Assembly: GCA_016165875.1 (NCBI GenBank)
Contig: JABBOT010000082.1
Location: forward strand, 5,383,168 to 5,447,167
From: Acanthopleura granulata
Taxonomy: Eukaryota; Mollusca; Polyplacophora; Chitonida; Chitonidae
Reading direction: 5' to 3'
DNA length: 64,000 bases
The notes under the pieces were generated by a model. The model saw only the letters and a list, made by a program, of their open reading frames with translations. It did not search any database and had not been told where the DNA came from. The position numbers were made by a program, and so were the translations under genes. This document shows positions 12,356 through 24,005 of the stretch, in pieces; position 1 is the first letter of the stretch, and every line of letters starts with the position of its first letter.

Positions 12356-14192
12356 GCATATTAAAATGTGCATGGACTGAAAACCAGACGTGAATTGGAT
12401 TAACTATGCCTGCTATACCAGACTGACCGAGTGGATAAAGAAATAAACTCTCGCTCAGTAATCTAGATTCAATAAATACCAAGGTAATAGGCTTGGTCAC
12501 GGAGTGGTTGATTTGGTAAAAAACATATCCTTGTACATCGAGCGTTACTTCATTATCGCTAGTCCATTTTTGTCGCGCCTAGTGCATGCAATTCCTTTTT
12601 GGATGAGGTCTAACCTGGTAAACCAGTGTCTGTATACGGAAGAGAGGGAATGGTTTGTACAAGTTCGTAACACGATCGCGGCAAGGTGTCTTGATCTGCA
12701 TCGGTGGATAAACCTTGGGGGAATCGACGCCCCACTTTTCTCCAATTCGTTTTAAACGCCGCGCGGGCATCCATATGGCCACGTGACCTGGTCTGTTTTT
12801 GTGTGGAGTAGCTGTCATCGGCACAAAACACGGCTGGATTAGCGAGCGGAGATCAATGCTGTTGTATTGTATACTAGCGGCCGTCACCTACTGCCTGGCT
12901 ATCGGCTACAGTTCGGGTGAACTCGCTGGTTCGATCATCAAACCACGTGGACATAGCCAACACAGACAACCAGGCATGCACGTATCGTATAGGTTCAGTT
13001 GCTTATAAAAGACTGTCTCCATGATTGCGGGTCTACGTTAGAACTGGAAATATTAAATATAGTTGGGCTGTCCCTGTGGTGCTCATCCCGAGTGCCTGGA
13101 TGGATATCTAATGCCGGTGGGATCGGCACAGGTTGTTTTGTATTGCTGGAGATGGGATTGGCTCCCGGGCATCTTAGTCAATATATCAAGCCGCAGAAAG
13201 AAGCTGAGGACGACCAGAGAGCTTGGATGCCACGAGCAGATGTCTACTAATGAAAGAATAATAAGGCCAATTAGTGAACTGACGATACGTGCTAACGAAG
13301 CGAGTAAAGCAAGCTAGTATCTTAAGCGCGTCAACGCAGAGGTTAATTTTGAATTTCTTACGGTGGAAACTGTGTTTCAACATAAACACCTGTTGAAGAG
13401 GAAATCGTCCAATCGCGCTCGGTTTGGTTTCTTGTTACAGTTTTAATATTTAATCGTTGAATGTCGGAAGAGGCTTTCTGTCAGAGAGTTGTTCCGCGCA
13501 AGCACGGGTTACCAAGCTGGATGTTATGTCACTTGACCGGCGTGTACAGGGAATATGGCTCAGAAATAATTACTGTGCAGTGATCAACCCGGTAAGAACA
13601 TTTCACACCTTCCGTGGAATGGCAGATGCCTTTTGACTGGTCACCTGGTTAGAATCGTCCATACGTGCTCTGTTGCTAAGACTCACGGTCGTTGGTTGAT
13701 CAACAAGGCAACAGATCTGCTTTGAATTTGCTCTGTTGTTACACGATAGCCGCTATGACATAACGTGAGGTTTGTTTTTTGAGGCGTGAAACTACCAGAA
13801 GACAGACTCCCCTACTGAAACCCAAAAGAGAATGTACAGTAGTAAAAGATGACATCAGCCATTGAGGGTCACAGGAATGTCTAGAGATCTTAAATTAATG
13901 CAGAGTTTTCCAGTTTAAACAGAATGTACCAGGTCGTGTTTGAAGGAGTTTGCTACCTACTGTAGGCCCTACATGTTTATATTTCATGGAGGCATTTTAA
14001 AATCTCCTTTGAATGGCTTAAACATTATAATACGTTCCAGTGCGACCCATTATCAACCGAGAAGAAGTTTATTATATAGCTGGGCTTACTGCATCATAGT
14101 GTACGTTTTCGCCCACTGGGCATAGGTGTTATTTGACGGTGCTGAGATATGTGCTTGTACGCGCAGCCTGGAGACTGGGATTTCCGAGTACT
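12356..14192. other. Upstream region of the first exon
   Basis: GC and CpG are moderately raised from 12560 to 13560 with overlapping frames on both strands. An ATG at 12856 opens a 50-codon frame with a signal-peptide-like start (MLLYCILAAVTYCLAIG), but start context and donors are weak. The block may be distal promoter sequence of the gene starting at 14221. Confidence 0.35.
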
Positions 14193-14224
14193 TATATAGC
14201 TAACGATCTTGTCTGTGTTCATTG
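14193..14224 (+). promoter_or_regulatory. TATA-like box and initiator-like site for the exon at 14279
   Basis: TATATAG at 14193-14199 is followed at the usual core-promoter distance by TTCATTG, whose A at 14221 lies 28 bases downstream of the first T. This resembles a metazoan TATA plus initiator pair and would give a 58-base 5' UTR without an upstream ATG in the coding frame. The spacing is what makes it credible; each motif alone is common in AT-rich DNA. Confidence 0.35.
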
Positions 14225-14278
14225 CTACATGCCTCTCGCGAGCTGAGTCTCGCTGAATTACGTTCATTTGTACCCTCC

Positions 14279-14556
14279 ATGGATAAGCCTACAATGTCGA
14301 CTCTTGCCCCTCAAAAAATCCGCCACATTGGGGGCTCGCTAACAGATTTAGCCACATTCAAGGAAAAAGACAAGACAGATGATGGGAAAGGGACTAAAGC
14401 CTTGAAGGAGAAGCTGGGGCCCTTGAGGAGGGCATTTTCCTCTATGAAGAAGAAACGGCGTGGGATCTCGTCCAGTAACTCGCCATCACCTTGCCGGAAA
14501 GAGCCTGTGCGTGCCGTGAATTCAAATCCCATTTACGGCAGCTGTTACTTCGACAG
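14279..14556 (+). CDS. Probable first coding exon of an unrecognised basic, Ser-rich protein
   Basis: The reading frame opens at an ATG (14279) in the context CTCCATGG. An in-frame stop lies upstream (TAA at 14201-14203) with no in-frame ATG between, so this ATG is the natural start. The exon runs 92 whole codons plus two bases (phase 2) to the donor CAG|GTGAGT at 14557. The peptide is hydrophilic and begins MDKPTMSTLAPQKIRHIGG. Residues 28-45 are charged. Residues 50-61 hold R-R-A-F-S and then the basic cluster KKKRR, followed by a Ser/Pro stretch at 64-71. It ends with an aromatic tail, NPIYGSCYFD. There is no signal peptide or membrane segment. Such N-termini are typical of disordered, phosphorylatable leaders of cytosolic signalling proteins, but I do not recognise the family. 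A TATA-like box sits 86 bases upstream of the ATG. The exon joins in phase with the exon at 63071. Transcript data are needed to prove it. Confidence 0.6.
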
Positions 14557-17500
14557 GTGAGTACCCGTGTTTTCCATGCGCCCCACCCTCTCCTTCTCCA
14601 TGGACATTCAATCAGGTCGCTGCCCCGGAAGTGACCGAGTTGGGCCGTGCAGGCTAAAGTACAGGTCTACGTGCACGCACAATGCGCCACCCATTAGCTC
14701 CCCTATTCATCTAATACTAGACAATGACCACTGACCAGCTATTTATACATTCAAAGCGAGTGTTGGCCTGCAAGTTTTGTACATATAGCGCTTAATGTTG
14801 GAGGTTCTTCACATGTTCGATGTAATCTACACGTCCTAATATTTTACAAAATCCAACACAAGCGAAATAGCTGTTTACAGGAAAGATTTGCATTCTAAAA
14901 CATGGCGAATGACTTATTAAGAATGAAGGTATTGTCGCAAACTGGACTGTGAAAGGCCGCTTTTGCAATGTTTGTGTTTTACACATATCTTTACACTGAT
15001 CTATTATGCTACATCAAAGCTTGTAATTAAGTATGTCAATTTAAAAAAAGAGAAGATCCCTTTTATAAACGTTACTACATGTGTCTGTTGAAAGTTGAGG
15101 TATATGTGCAGAACTATGTATCGCTATGTATGCATGTATTACGAATGGGGTACATGTATTACGAATGGCGTGCTTCCGTTGCATGCTGTGGTGTTCTTAT
15201 TCACTACTTCTCGGGTAATTATTCCCTAGTGGTATTGACGTTATAATGGCAAGCAGCAGAGCTGGATTTGTGACTGCTACCATCCATGTACATATTTACT
15301 CCAGGTGTGAACTGCATGGATTTACGCTTAATTAATATGGAAAAGGTCGGAGAAGATGTCAGGACTATCCTCTCGCACATGACGGGTCAGTGTAATCCAG
15401 CCCTAGCGCAGGGCTACCTTCCCTTAATGTTGATAATTTAAATCTACTATTGCTTTCCCTTCCGAAACACTTGCAAGCATTATAGAAAACAGGGAGCGGC
15501 TATAGACCTATTACAGTTAATTCCTTGTTTCACTTCCCCCGCGTCCAAACTTATTATTTCATTGTTTGCCAGAAATTGTCACCAATAAGGACATTATCAC
15601 AAAATAATGACAACGGAAAATGAAAATCGTGCCGCCACCTACACAAGTTGTGCGAAGTATTTTGCCGATGAACAAGGACCCGGTTGTTATTAATTCTTGT
15701 CACGAACAAACTTTTGCTGGGCTTTCTTAGTAATCCGTCAAAGATCTCTTGGCAGCAACATATAAAATCATGTCAATGTCATAAAAACCGAAAACTGCTT
15801 CTCTTTCAAAAACTCCCCTGGTATCACTGAGAATGGTTAAAGTTTTTCCCAGCATCAACGAACCCCACTGATTTTTTACACTTGCAGGATTATTCAGTAT
15901 AGTGTTATATATATTTGTGAATCAACCAAGTTGATGAACTTAATTAAGCGAACCAAGAGCTTATATATATTTAGATACTTTGATAACTGCCCGCTTATCG
16001 CCCTGTATACTCAACAAATATAGCCATACATCTAAAATAACCTCAAACAGCGATGACACTAATGTCTGAATCTATATGTGCCATTGATATCACTGTTGCT
16101 TTGTCTGCACCATATGTTATTTAATGAGAAATGACCGGAGAGTGCTGAGGACGAGAGTGGGCAAAGTTGTATAAACCGTGTATTATAAAATCGTATCATC
16201 TATTATTTTAGCCCACAGCAAATGTTTGCGTTAAGCGTAAGCGTCTGACCCCACCCCCCTCCTCCCGCCACCACTACCACCACCGCCCTAACTGTACAAA
16301 GGCGTCATTATCGTGTATGTGTAGAAGGTACAGGGTACAAGGCATATATGTGGTATCGGAGCCTCTTAATAGATGCGGCATTGTCGTGTGTGACAGATCT
16401 ACGAAGACTGGTACATTGCCAACCCGTGTAACAGATGATTGCATTGCGTGTGCAACATGGAAACAGCATCTGAAGCCGTTGCTTGTTTGGCCTCCGAGAT
16501 TCATACTATGATCAACGCAATTTGATGTTCGCCCACCAAATTTTGCCGTCGATGGGGCAGTCACAGGGAATCACCAGCATGCATGCGTATGGTGTACGAC
16601 TCTGCTCTCGGTAACGCCAGGGCACTATCCCTCGGTTGTATGTCAGCCAGTGTTTGTGAACACTTGCCCCGGAACACTTGCGAATCTGGACCGGATGACC
16701 TGGCGGAAGCCCTACTACCAAAAGGCTTATCTCAGCTCGGGAAGGGTATATATTGTATTCGAAAGAAACTGCTGGTGTTCACAACAAAATTCTTATTAAA
16801 TTGAGCACGGGCATGCAACAAAACCATGCCTACATGCAATGTGAATTTCGATGTTTAACACTTCTATGCATCAGATATTAAACACTCGGAAATCATAGCA
16901 TTATAGAATAGGTCTATGTAAATGTTTTATACACTTGTGTTTAACACTTAAATATATGTGTATATTTATTAAACGCGCTTGTTTGAAGTTTAATCACCCG
17001 TTTAAACGCGTTGGACGTAAATCATTTTACAGTGTATCAACCAGTCTGCACGGACTTAACAAAACGTTCTTCTTTCGAAGGTTTAGTCAATATTTTAAAG
17101 ATTTTTCTTTACGATATAGATGAAGTATTGCCGACATGGCGTGAAGCCATAAGTATTTATTCTATAACATTGGAAGTTTCAAGCACGAGATCATCATGGC
17201 CTAAGGCCTTGTAAAACGGCACTCTCCAAATCAGCGTCAGTTTGGGGGCATTTTCGTGTAGGTTTCCAGATGGGAATCGTCCGCGCGCGAGATTCAAATT
17301 CCGCTTCAGTGGTTCTCTTGGAGGAGGAGATATTTCGTTTTATCCCACTTGCATGTGTTTTGCCCTTTGTAAACAGCTGGGACCAGAAATACGAAAGAGT
17401 AACAACAGGCAGGTGCCATAGGGAGGAGATCGTGAAGATATACTTTACCACATGTAGCGCACGCCCTGGTGCAGAGTTGCCACAGCTTGTAAAGTGAGGC

Positions 17501-20500
17501 CCTAAAATGTGGCGATATTTCTTTCCCTCTTAAAACCAGACTTTATGTTTTTCAGTGTGAAGAGTTTACATCCCCCCCTGCAAGAGCTGGAATTTCCTTA
17601 CGCCCTCATGATTAGTGGAGTTTCAAAATAATTATTAGGCCGGCCACATGGTACCTTACAAGGTTTGAAATAATCCAATGAACTCTGGGACTTCTGGCGC
17701 ATTATCAATTGAATCGCTTTTGGCATTGGCGTCATATCATGCTTCGTGCGTTGTTGCGAGCATGTGTGTATTGAACATTCGCCGAAATCTACGCTAGCTT
17801 TCTCTTTTAAACTTTGAATTTCTTAAAGGTTTGGACTGAATCCTCATAAACGAATGCCTTATTCCACAGGGTGTTAACGGCCTGACGCGTCCATTATGAA
17901 CGTGAAACTCTAGTCTGAATAGACCCTCAACTCTCGCTGGTGCCCGAGCTGTGTGAGGGAAAGGGTAATGAAAAGGTGGGGGCGCTGCAAGCGGCTCGGT
18001 ATGGTCCAACTGATCACACGGACGCCGACCCGTGAATGACGTGGAGAATTAAGCTGGGGTCCCAGTGCTGCCCACTCGACATTCTCTGGGTTTCTAGGGC
18101 AATCAGGGTAGACCATAACTGTAATTACGTTAGGAGAGGCAGTACAGAGTGGCCGACGCTTATACTTCAGCTTGTACAGAAACATATGCTAACCGGGGAA
18201 CGCTCTAAATGCAGGGTTAATAGTTACTACCCTCCCTTCCCTGGGCTAATTTATACGGACAAACAAACCTTGTGGCCGAGCGTGCCGCATGGTCATTTTC
18301 ACCTGTCTACATTGTTACTGTTTTTATGATTTTATGCTCGGATTATCTGTAAACGCGAGTGGCGTTAACCGCAATGTCCAATAATCAACATTAGGCCTAT
18401 CCCTCACCAAGCAACAAATAGCGCGTGGATCTGCTTTGGTAGGTCGCTATCATTTTCGCTCCATCGTTAAAACTCTACAATAATAAGTGTGTAAGTCACC
18501 ATTTTATTTCGGTTATGCTGCAAATGTACACAACCTGCATATAAATACCTAATCTCCTCCGCAAATCGCCTCAATTCCTGTTAACCCTGTAAGTCCTACA
18601 TAACCAAACAGATATGTCGGGTAATTCGAGCAAAGTGTGGAACTTCTCGTTTAATGGTTAAACTGGGTAATCCAGTTGCTTGTGCACTATTTGAGACAGG
18701 CGACTACCTAGAAATCATCGCCTTTACAGAAAGGGTTAACAATGTTGCCTTAACGTGCGTTTCAGAGATAAAACATTATGGTATAGCTTAGCGTTGCGAC
18801 TAAAAACGTGCTAATCTCGTTGTCTCTGCCGGTGGAACATGGCGGATTTGCCGTGGCCTTCACCAGTGCGTACGACAAGACCCCTAACCAACTCAACACG
18901 CATCAATTTTAGCCTATTGTTGAGACAGTTCTTTGCTCGTGGCTTTGAGTATAGGCTTCTGCATATCTAATTATGCCCTAATTAAACACGCATATTACCT
19001 GTGCAGTTTATACGTGGTTTAGCTGGTGATCGCAGAAGTGCTGTACAAACATCAGGCCAAGCAGCACCGCATAGTGCTTGCCTACATCCACGCAAACTCG
19101 TTGTGATCGCATAAGATGTTATTAATCGAACAGACATCAATTTCCGGTGAAGTAATCTGGGATGAGATTTAATTACATCAGCAATTTCTTTCTGCTTGTT
19201 TTATTAAAATACATTATACCGCTATAGGAGAGAAATATTTAGAGCTATATGTAGATGGCTGTACTTACCCATGCTTAATGCATCATACGTTACAAATATT
19301 TTTGCTAACGAAGATTCTCATACAAATCACCTGTCTAATTATCGTTTTGTCTAAGATAAATAATCCTATCAAGAGTGTTTATTCACATACAATATGATTC
19401 AACTTTTCTGTCTATTTATATTTAACCCCATAAAGATGCAAGGATGTCGAGGTGGAGTTCATTATTGGAAGAACAAACAGATTACAGACCTGAAACAGGT
19501 GGATCTGAGCGATTACCGACTATTTTGAAAGGACTAGATATGCAATTTTCTTTCTCTACTGGACGATGATGCTGGTGCATTTATTTTACATTACAGATGG
19601 AAACCTGTAATTTAAATAGCACTCGTCTTTCAAACATAGAACGATCATTGATAAATGATCGAGATTTTAAATATAATAAGCGGCATTTTCCATGCGATTA
19701 CTGATTCAAGAACGACCAGATGATTTCCCGTGAGGTTTGCGTGACATTTACACAAAACAGCAGCAACGCGTCATCTTAAAGCGTCACGGTGTTTACTGCA
19801 GATAAAATATCTCGCCAGTTTTTGGTTCAACTGGGCCACCACAGTTTAAATATGTTCTCAGTTTTAAATTCAGTGCTCAGGAAGTTTACAAAAATAAAAA
19901 CAACAACTAATGGGAAAACCTGAAATACGATCTCATGTACCTGAAAAGAATAAACTGATTACAAAAAATATTGCACATTATCAGTGGTATCATGAATTAA
20001 GTGAAATGAAATATTTTTAATGTTTATCTGGACTGCTTTGCGCGAAGTCTCTATTTGAGCACAAAGGTTTGGCCTAAAAGGATATTAGCGCAATGGCGCC
20101 TCGGGTCCTAGCTGAAATGAAAGCTGTTTTCTGGTAACAGATGTGTAGTACATGACCAGTTTTCCCTCCCCCCCCCCAACATCCGCAAATGTCATCGCAA
20201 TGAGAGGAGTAGACTACACCAGTTCCGCCTGAATTATTTTAGAAAATAAAGGTCATCTATTGCCACACACTGATCGAAGCGCAGCCAAAGTTTGTTGGCT
20301 GCATAGTCAAAGAGATTGGGAGAGAAGAAAAAGCAGGTAAGACTTCCATCATGAAGCAAATGCATTCAGTAATCCGCCTTCTGCTACCTGAACCCAGGAT
20401 CGTTATTGCAAAGGGCATTAGCGCAACATGATAACCTGTTCGTGATTCACTTACTTAACAAATCTTGTAAACATGACAGTTCCTTTCTGTCATGGCTGGG

Positions 20501-20927
20501 ATACAAGTCTAGAATAGTTGCCCTCCATACAAATAAAACCTGCCTCCTGAAATAGCTTGCTCTAAACAGCCACCCCTTGGCTACAATGATCTCTGCCATT
20601 GGGAAGGCATTTGTCTTATTGCAACCTACAAACCGGTATCTGATTTACTTTAGCTGTTTACTACAGCTGCTAAACATAGTAAACTTTGATTAAGATCTCT
20701 CCCCGTGACTCATTATGTGTGTTATGTTGTAGGCCTTTCTAATCATTACTAAATGGAAGACAAGAAACACTTTGGCAAACCGGTGTTCCATTTGAATCAG
20801 CGTATAAGAACCGGGGAGAACTGACCAATGAAGATTAGTGTCGCCTACCTGTCATTTATGCAAGGAAGCATCTAATTAATGCCTTGAACAGTGGTGAAGC
20901 AAACGAGTAACCATATTTCAATTAACT
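14557..20927. other. Intron-like sequence without recognised features
   Basis: AT-rich with short random frames. A tandem ATGTATTACGAATGG duplication lies near 15135-15170, and CAG|GTAAGA at 20335 is an isolated donor-like word. Nothing else seen. Confidence 0.5.
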
Positions 20928-20939
20928 AAGTTGCAACAT

Positions 20940-21027
20940 TATTTATTTATTTTATGGTTGTTTTACGCCCTACTCAAGAATGTTTCACTTATACGACGGC
21001 GGCCTGCATTATGGTGGGAGAAACCGG
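20940..21027 (-). mobile_element. 5'-truncated SINE with target-site duplication
   Basis: Only the tail-proximal ~88 bases of the SINE are present (TTTTACGCC, ACTCAAGAATGTTTCACTTA, GACGGCGGCC). It is bounded by near-identical 12-bp direct repeats, AAGTTGCAACAT at 20928 and AAGTTGCAATAT at 21028. Truncation at the tRNA end plus a duplication is the signature of LINE-driven target-primed insertion that stopped early. Confidence 0.85.
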
Positions 21028-22274
21028 AAGTTGCAATATGGAGGATCTCCGGGATTGTCCACACGAACCCAATGAGTTAATCGATTTATAAATATATTAT
21101 ATACCTTTTTGAATGGCTTTTTTTTTTGCTGTTCTCAAGAGAATCGCACTTCTGTCGCATATTTATGCAAAGCCCGCTGGAAACTACCGCCCTTCGCCAT
21201 ACATTCACCTTGCAAACCATTTGACGTAAAGCTGCAGCAAAGTCAGCGAGAGTTGTCTTGAAAACCCATAAATTTTTGATAACCTGGGTATTGTGGACAA
21301 CTAGCGGTAGTTTGATTACCCCAATAAAGTGCCTATAGTTACATGACTGCCACGGAGTGTCCTCATTAGTGGACAGAGGTCTGCTGGTAAATCTATGATG
21401 TTATCGTGGGCATGACTTCTGCAACTTCACGAGACGAACGTTAGCACCGTCTGATGTTAACTCTGTGTCGTACTTTATCTTACTTTCTTGACACGGCCTT
21501 GTTAGGTTAGTTAAGTTACATCTACAAAGTTTTGCCTTCATCTATTTAGTCCATTCCCTGCAGCCTCTTGGCTCCTCTGGGGACGTTTTTCGAAACTAGC
21601 AACCGTTGGCTCTGGGCCGAATGTGTTCGCACGTAACTGAAGAATCACGGTGATTTTATTTAGAGCAGATTTTATAATGTAGGTCAAATGTAATGAAAAT
21701 GAAACATTGAGAAAAGTCGATTGTGAAAGTAGAGGAGCAAGTTACAAGTTTCCCTCAAAGCAAGAGTATCTTAACGACCCCCCGAGCAAATAACAAATTG
21801 GTATTTCCAAGCGGATGCTCTCTAACGATCTGGCGCATGTGTCAATTAGCACCCTTGCCATCTTTATACTGCGAGAGGTAATGAACAGCGTGTACCCGAG
21901 ACCAGCCTTTCTGCCACAGGTTACATTACAGATCATTGTAGATTTAACAGATCAAAGTGTCCTGCCAACCCCCACCTGTAAGGCGGGAATCGATAGAAAC
22001 AGATGACAGCGGCCTGTTTTGTTTCCTGAACCACTAAGCTAAGTCATTCCGGTACATGCACCCTGTGGATGTAATATGTTCTCCTGAATTATAATTATTT
22101 CATGAACATTTCACCTCTGGATTTATATCAGTTCTCCGTATGAGAAACATTACATACGTCAACATCTACGCACAGTTACAACATCGTTTTCGTTAATGGC
22201 TTGAAAGGAGCTCTGTAGTTCGATTCCCCTGAACTTTGACTATACTCTGTGAAAGTCGGATGGGCGTTTCAAGT

Positions 22275-22311
22275 TCGAACTCTTTTGTCGTACAGGGTAA
22301 AAAGAGTTCGA
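22275..22311. repeat. Perfect 12-bp stem hairpin
   Basis: TCGAACTCTTTT at 22275 pairs exactly with AAAAGAGTTCGA at 22300 across a 13-base loop. No surrounding element was recognised. Confidence 0.7.
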
Positions 22312-23865
22312 CTGTGCCATTTGAAATTGCCAAAAATATCAGGCAAATTTGTTGATTTTAATTTACCCATCACCTCTCTTGCCGTGTTAGGGAGGTACAA
22401 GCTACCCCTCCTTCAATCAGGAACCTTTTAAATTAAAAAGTTCCAGCTCCTCAAATTTCCATACGGTAGGTCTAGTCTAAGTAACTTTTTTGAAACTTTT
22501 TTAGACATCCATGTTATAGTAAATGTAATCACAAATAGTTGCCTAACAGTTTTGACAGGTCACATGGTACAGTAGGGCTTTCTTACCTTAAGCGATAAAA
22601 GAGTTCCATATCGACACTCCCCTATATTAATTCTTTCTTAGGAATAATGCATGCTATTCAGAAAAAAAACATTTTCGTAGTTAGGTTTATAGTGGACGAA
22701 AGCCTAAGTGAAACCATTAGACACTGAGACCCGATAGCAGCCAGGGTTAAAGTTCGGGCTGTGGCCAAGAGGTTGAAAACCCAAAGCTAGAAATGTAATG
22801 GAACACTTTATCTTTTTGTCAAATCGGAATGTATAATCTTTAGCAAGGATAACTAAAGCCTCGGCGTCTGTTCTGGTATTGCTGTTATGTTACGCATACA
22901 GAGAATCGTAATTCCTGACCGCATATAAATTTGTAGAATGATATATGCTATGAAAATTCTTGATTTATTTACCGGTTTCTAGAAGCAAAAAAAGATATTT
23001 TACATGAAGATAAAGTGAAATCTTTTGTACAGTATGACCATGTTTTGTTTTATCTGTAAGTAATTCTCTATCAATTGACAAAGACCTGCCTTTGAATTGT
23101 CGCAGTGAAAAATACGCTAAAGTAATGTTTTTTGGTGACCTGATATCACCGTTTGTGGTGTTGTCTAACTCTTGTCCTTACTGCTCCCTCTGGCGTCTGG
23201 ACTGGCCGGAACACTTGTCCAGGTTACGATTTCTATTGATCCCATCAAGGTATTAATGAGACGAAAACAGCGTGGCCAAACTACTCCCGCGATCCAGAAA
23301 ATAGTTGTGGAAAGACTTTCATGATTTTTGCTTTTCTTGAGGTTTTGTTTACCCGAATTTTGTCTGAAATCATACCGTTCACCATATGCACTCTAAAAAT
23401 TAAATTGACAGAATAGAATGTTTTCTGAGTAAGGACAGTATAGATCACACCATCGCTACAAACTGCTTTATTATGTGTGACAGATTCGTTTTGTTATTTA
23501 AATGTGGTACTTTTGTTTGTCAAAAAGGGCTTTGTATTATCCATGACATGGTATTATAGTAGAAGACTACCATCACTCAGAAAATACAGTATTATTGTAA
23601 ATTTTGTATACAGACATTTGCTGTTATTTGGAGGAGACTGGAAATATTAGTTATGTATTTAACGTCAATACTTTTACCCCAAGGTCGATAAAATGCATCA
23701 CAAAGACGGGGTTCAGATAACGACGGTTTTTAAAAAGCCCAAAATAAGAGTCGCAGACATGGTGCTTCTAATTTTGGAACTTGTTTTTGATTTCTCGTCC
23801 TTGACCTGGCTATTTCCATTCATTTCATGTGGATATATAAGTATGTTCAGGAGAACGTGGGCTTT

Positions 23866-24005
23866 AGTGCCCACCCGTTTACCACTGGAACTTCCTGTGA
23901 CTATTCCCGCGTTCGAATCGTCTTGTACCAGACGATTTTACCCACACACACGCTGCCATTGCCTTGTGATTAGAGATTTGGTCTCCAGAAGGACCATTGC
24001 TTATT
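23866..24005 (-). mobile_element. Possible decayed tRNA-like repeat with hairpin
   Basis: On the minus strand GATTCGAACGCGGG resembles a B box. It is preceded by a perfect 8-bp stem (AATCGTCT at 23916, AGACGATT at 23930) and, further upstream, an A-box-like stretch. The layout suggests an old tRNA-related SINE of a different family. The longest reading frame of the window crosses it and is not coding. Confidence 0.25.

Noticed and set aside
20285..20335. Possible 51-52 base exon between GCAG and CAG|GTAAGA
   Set aside because: In the phase required by the 14279 exon it contains a stop codon, and the acceptor lacks a pyrimidine tract.
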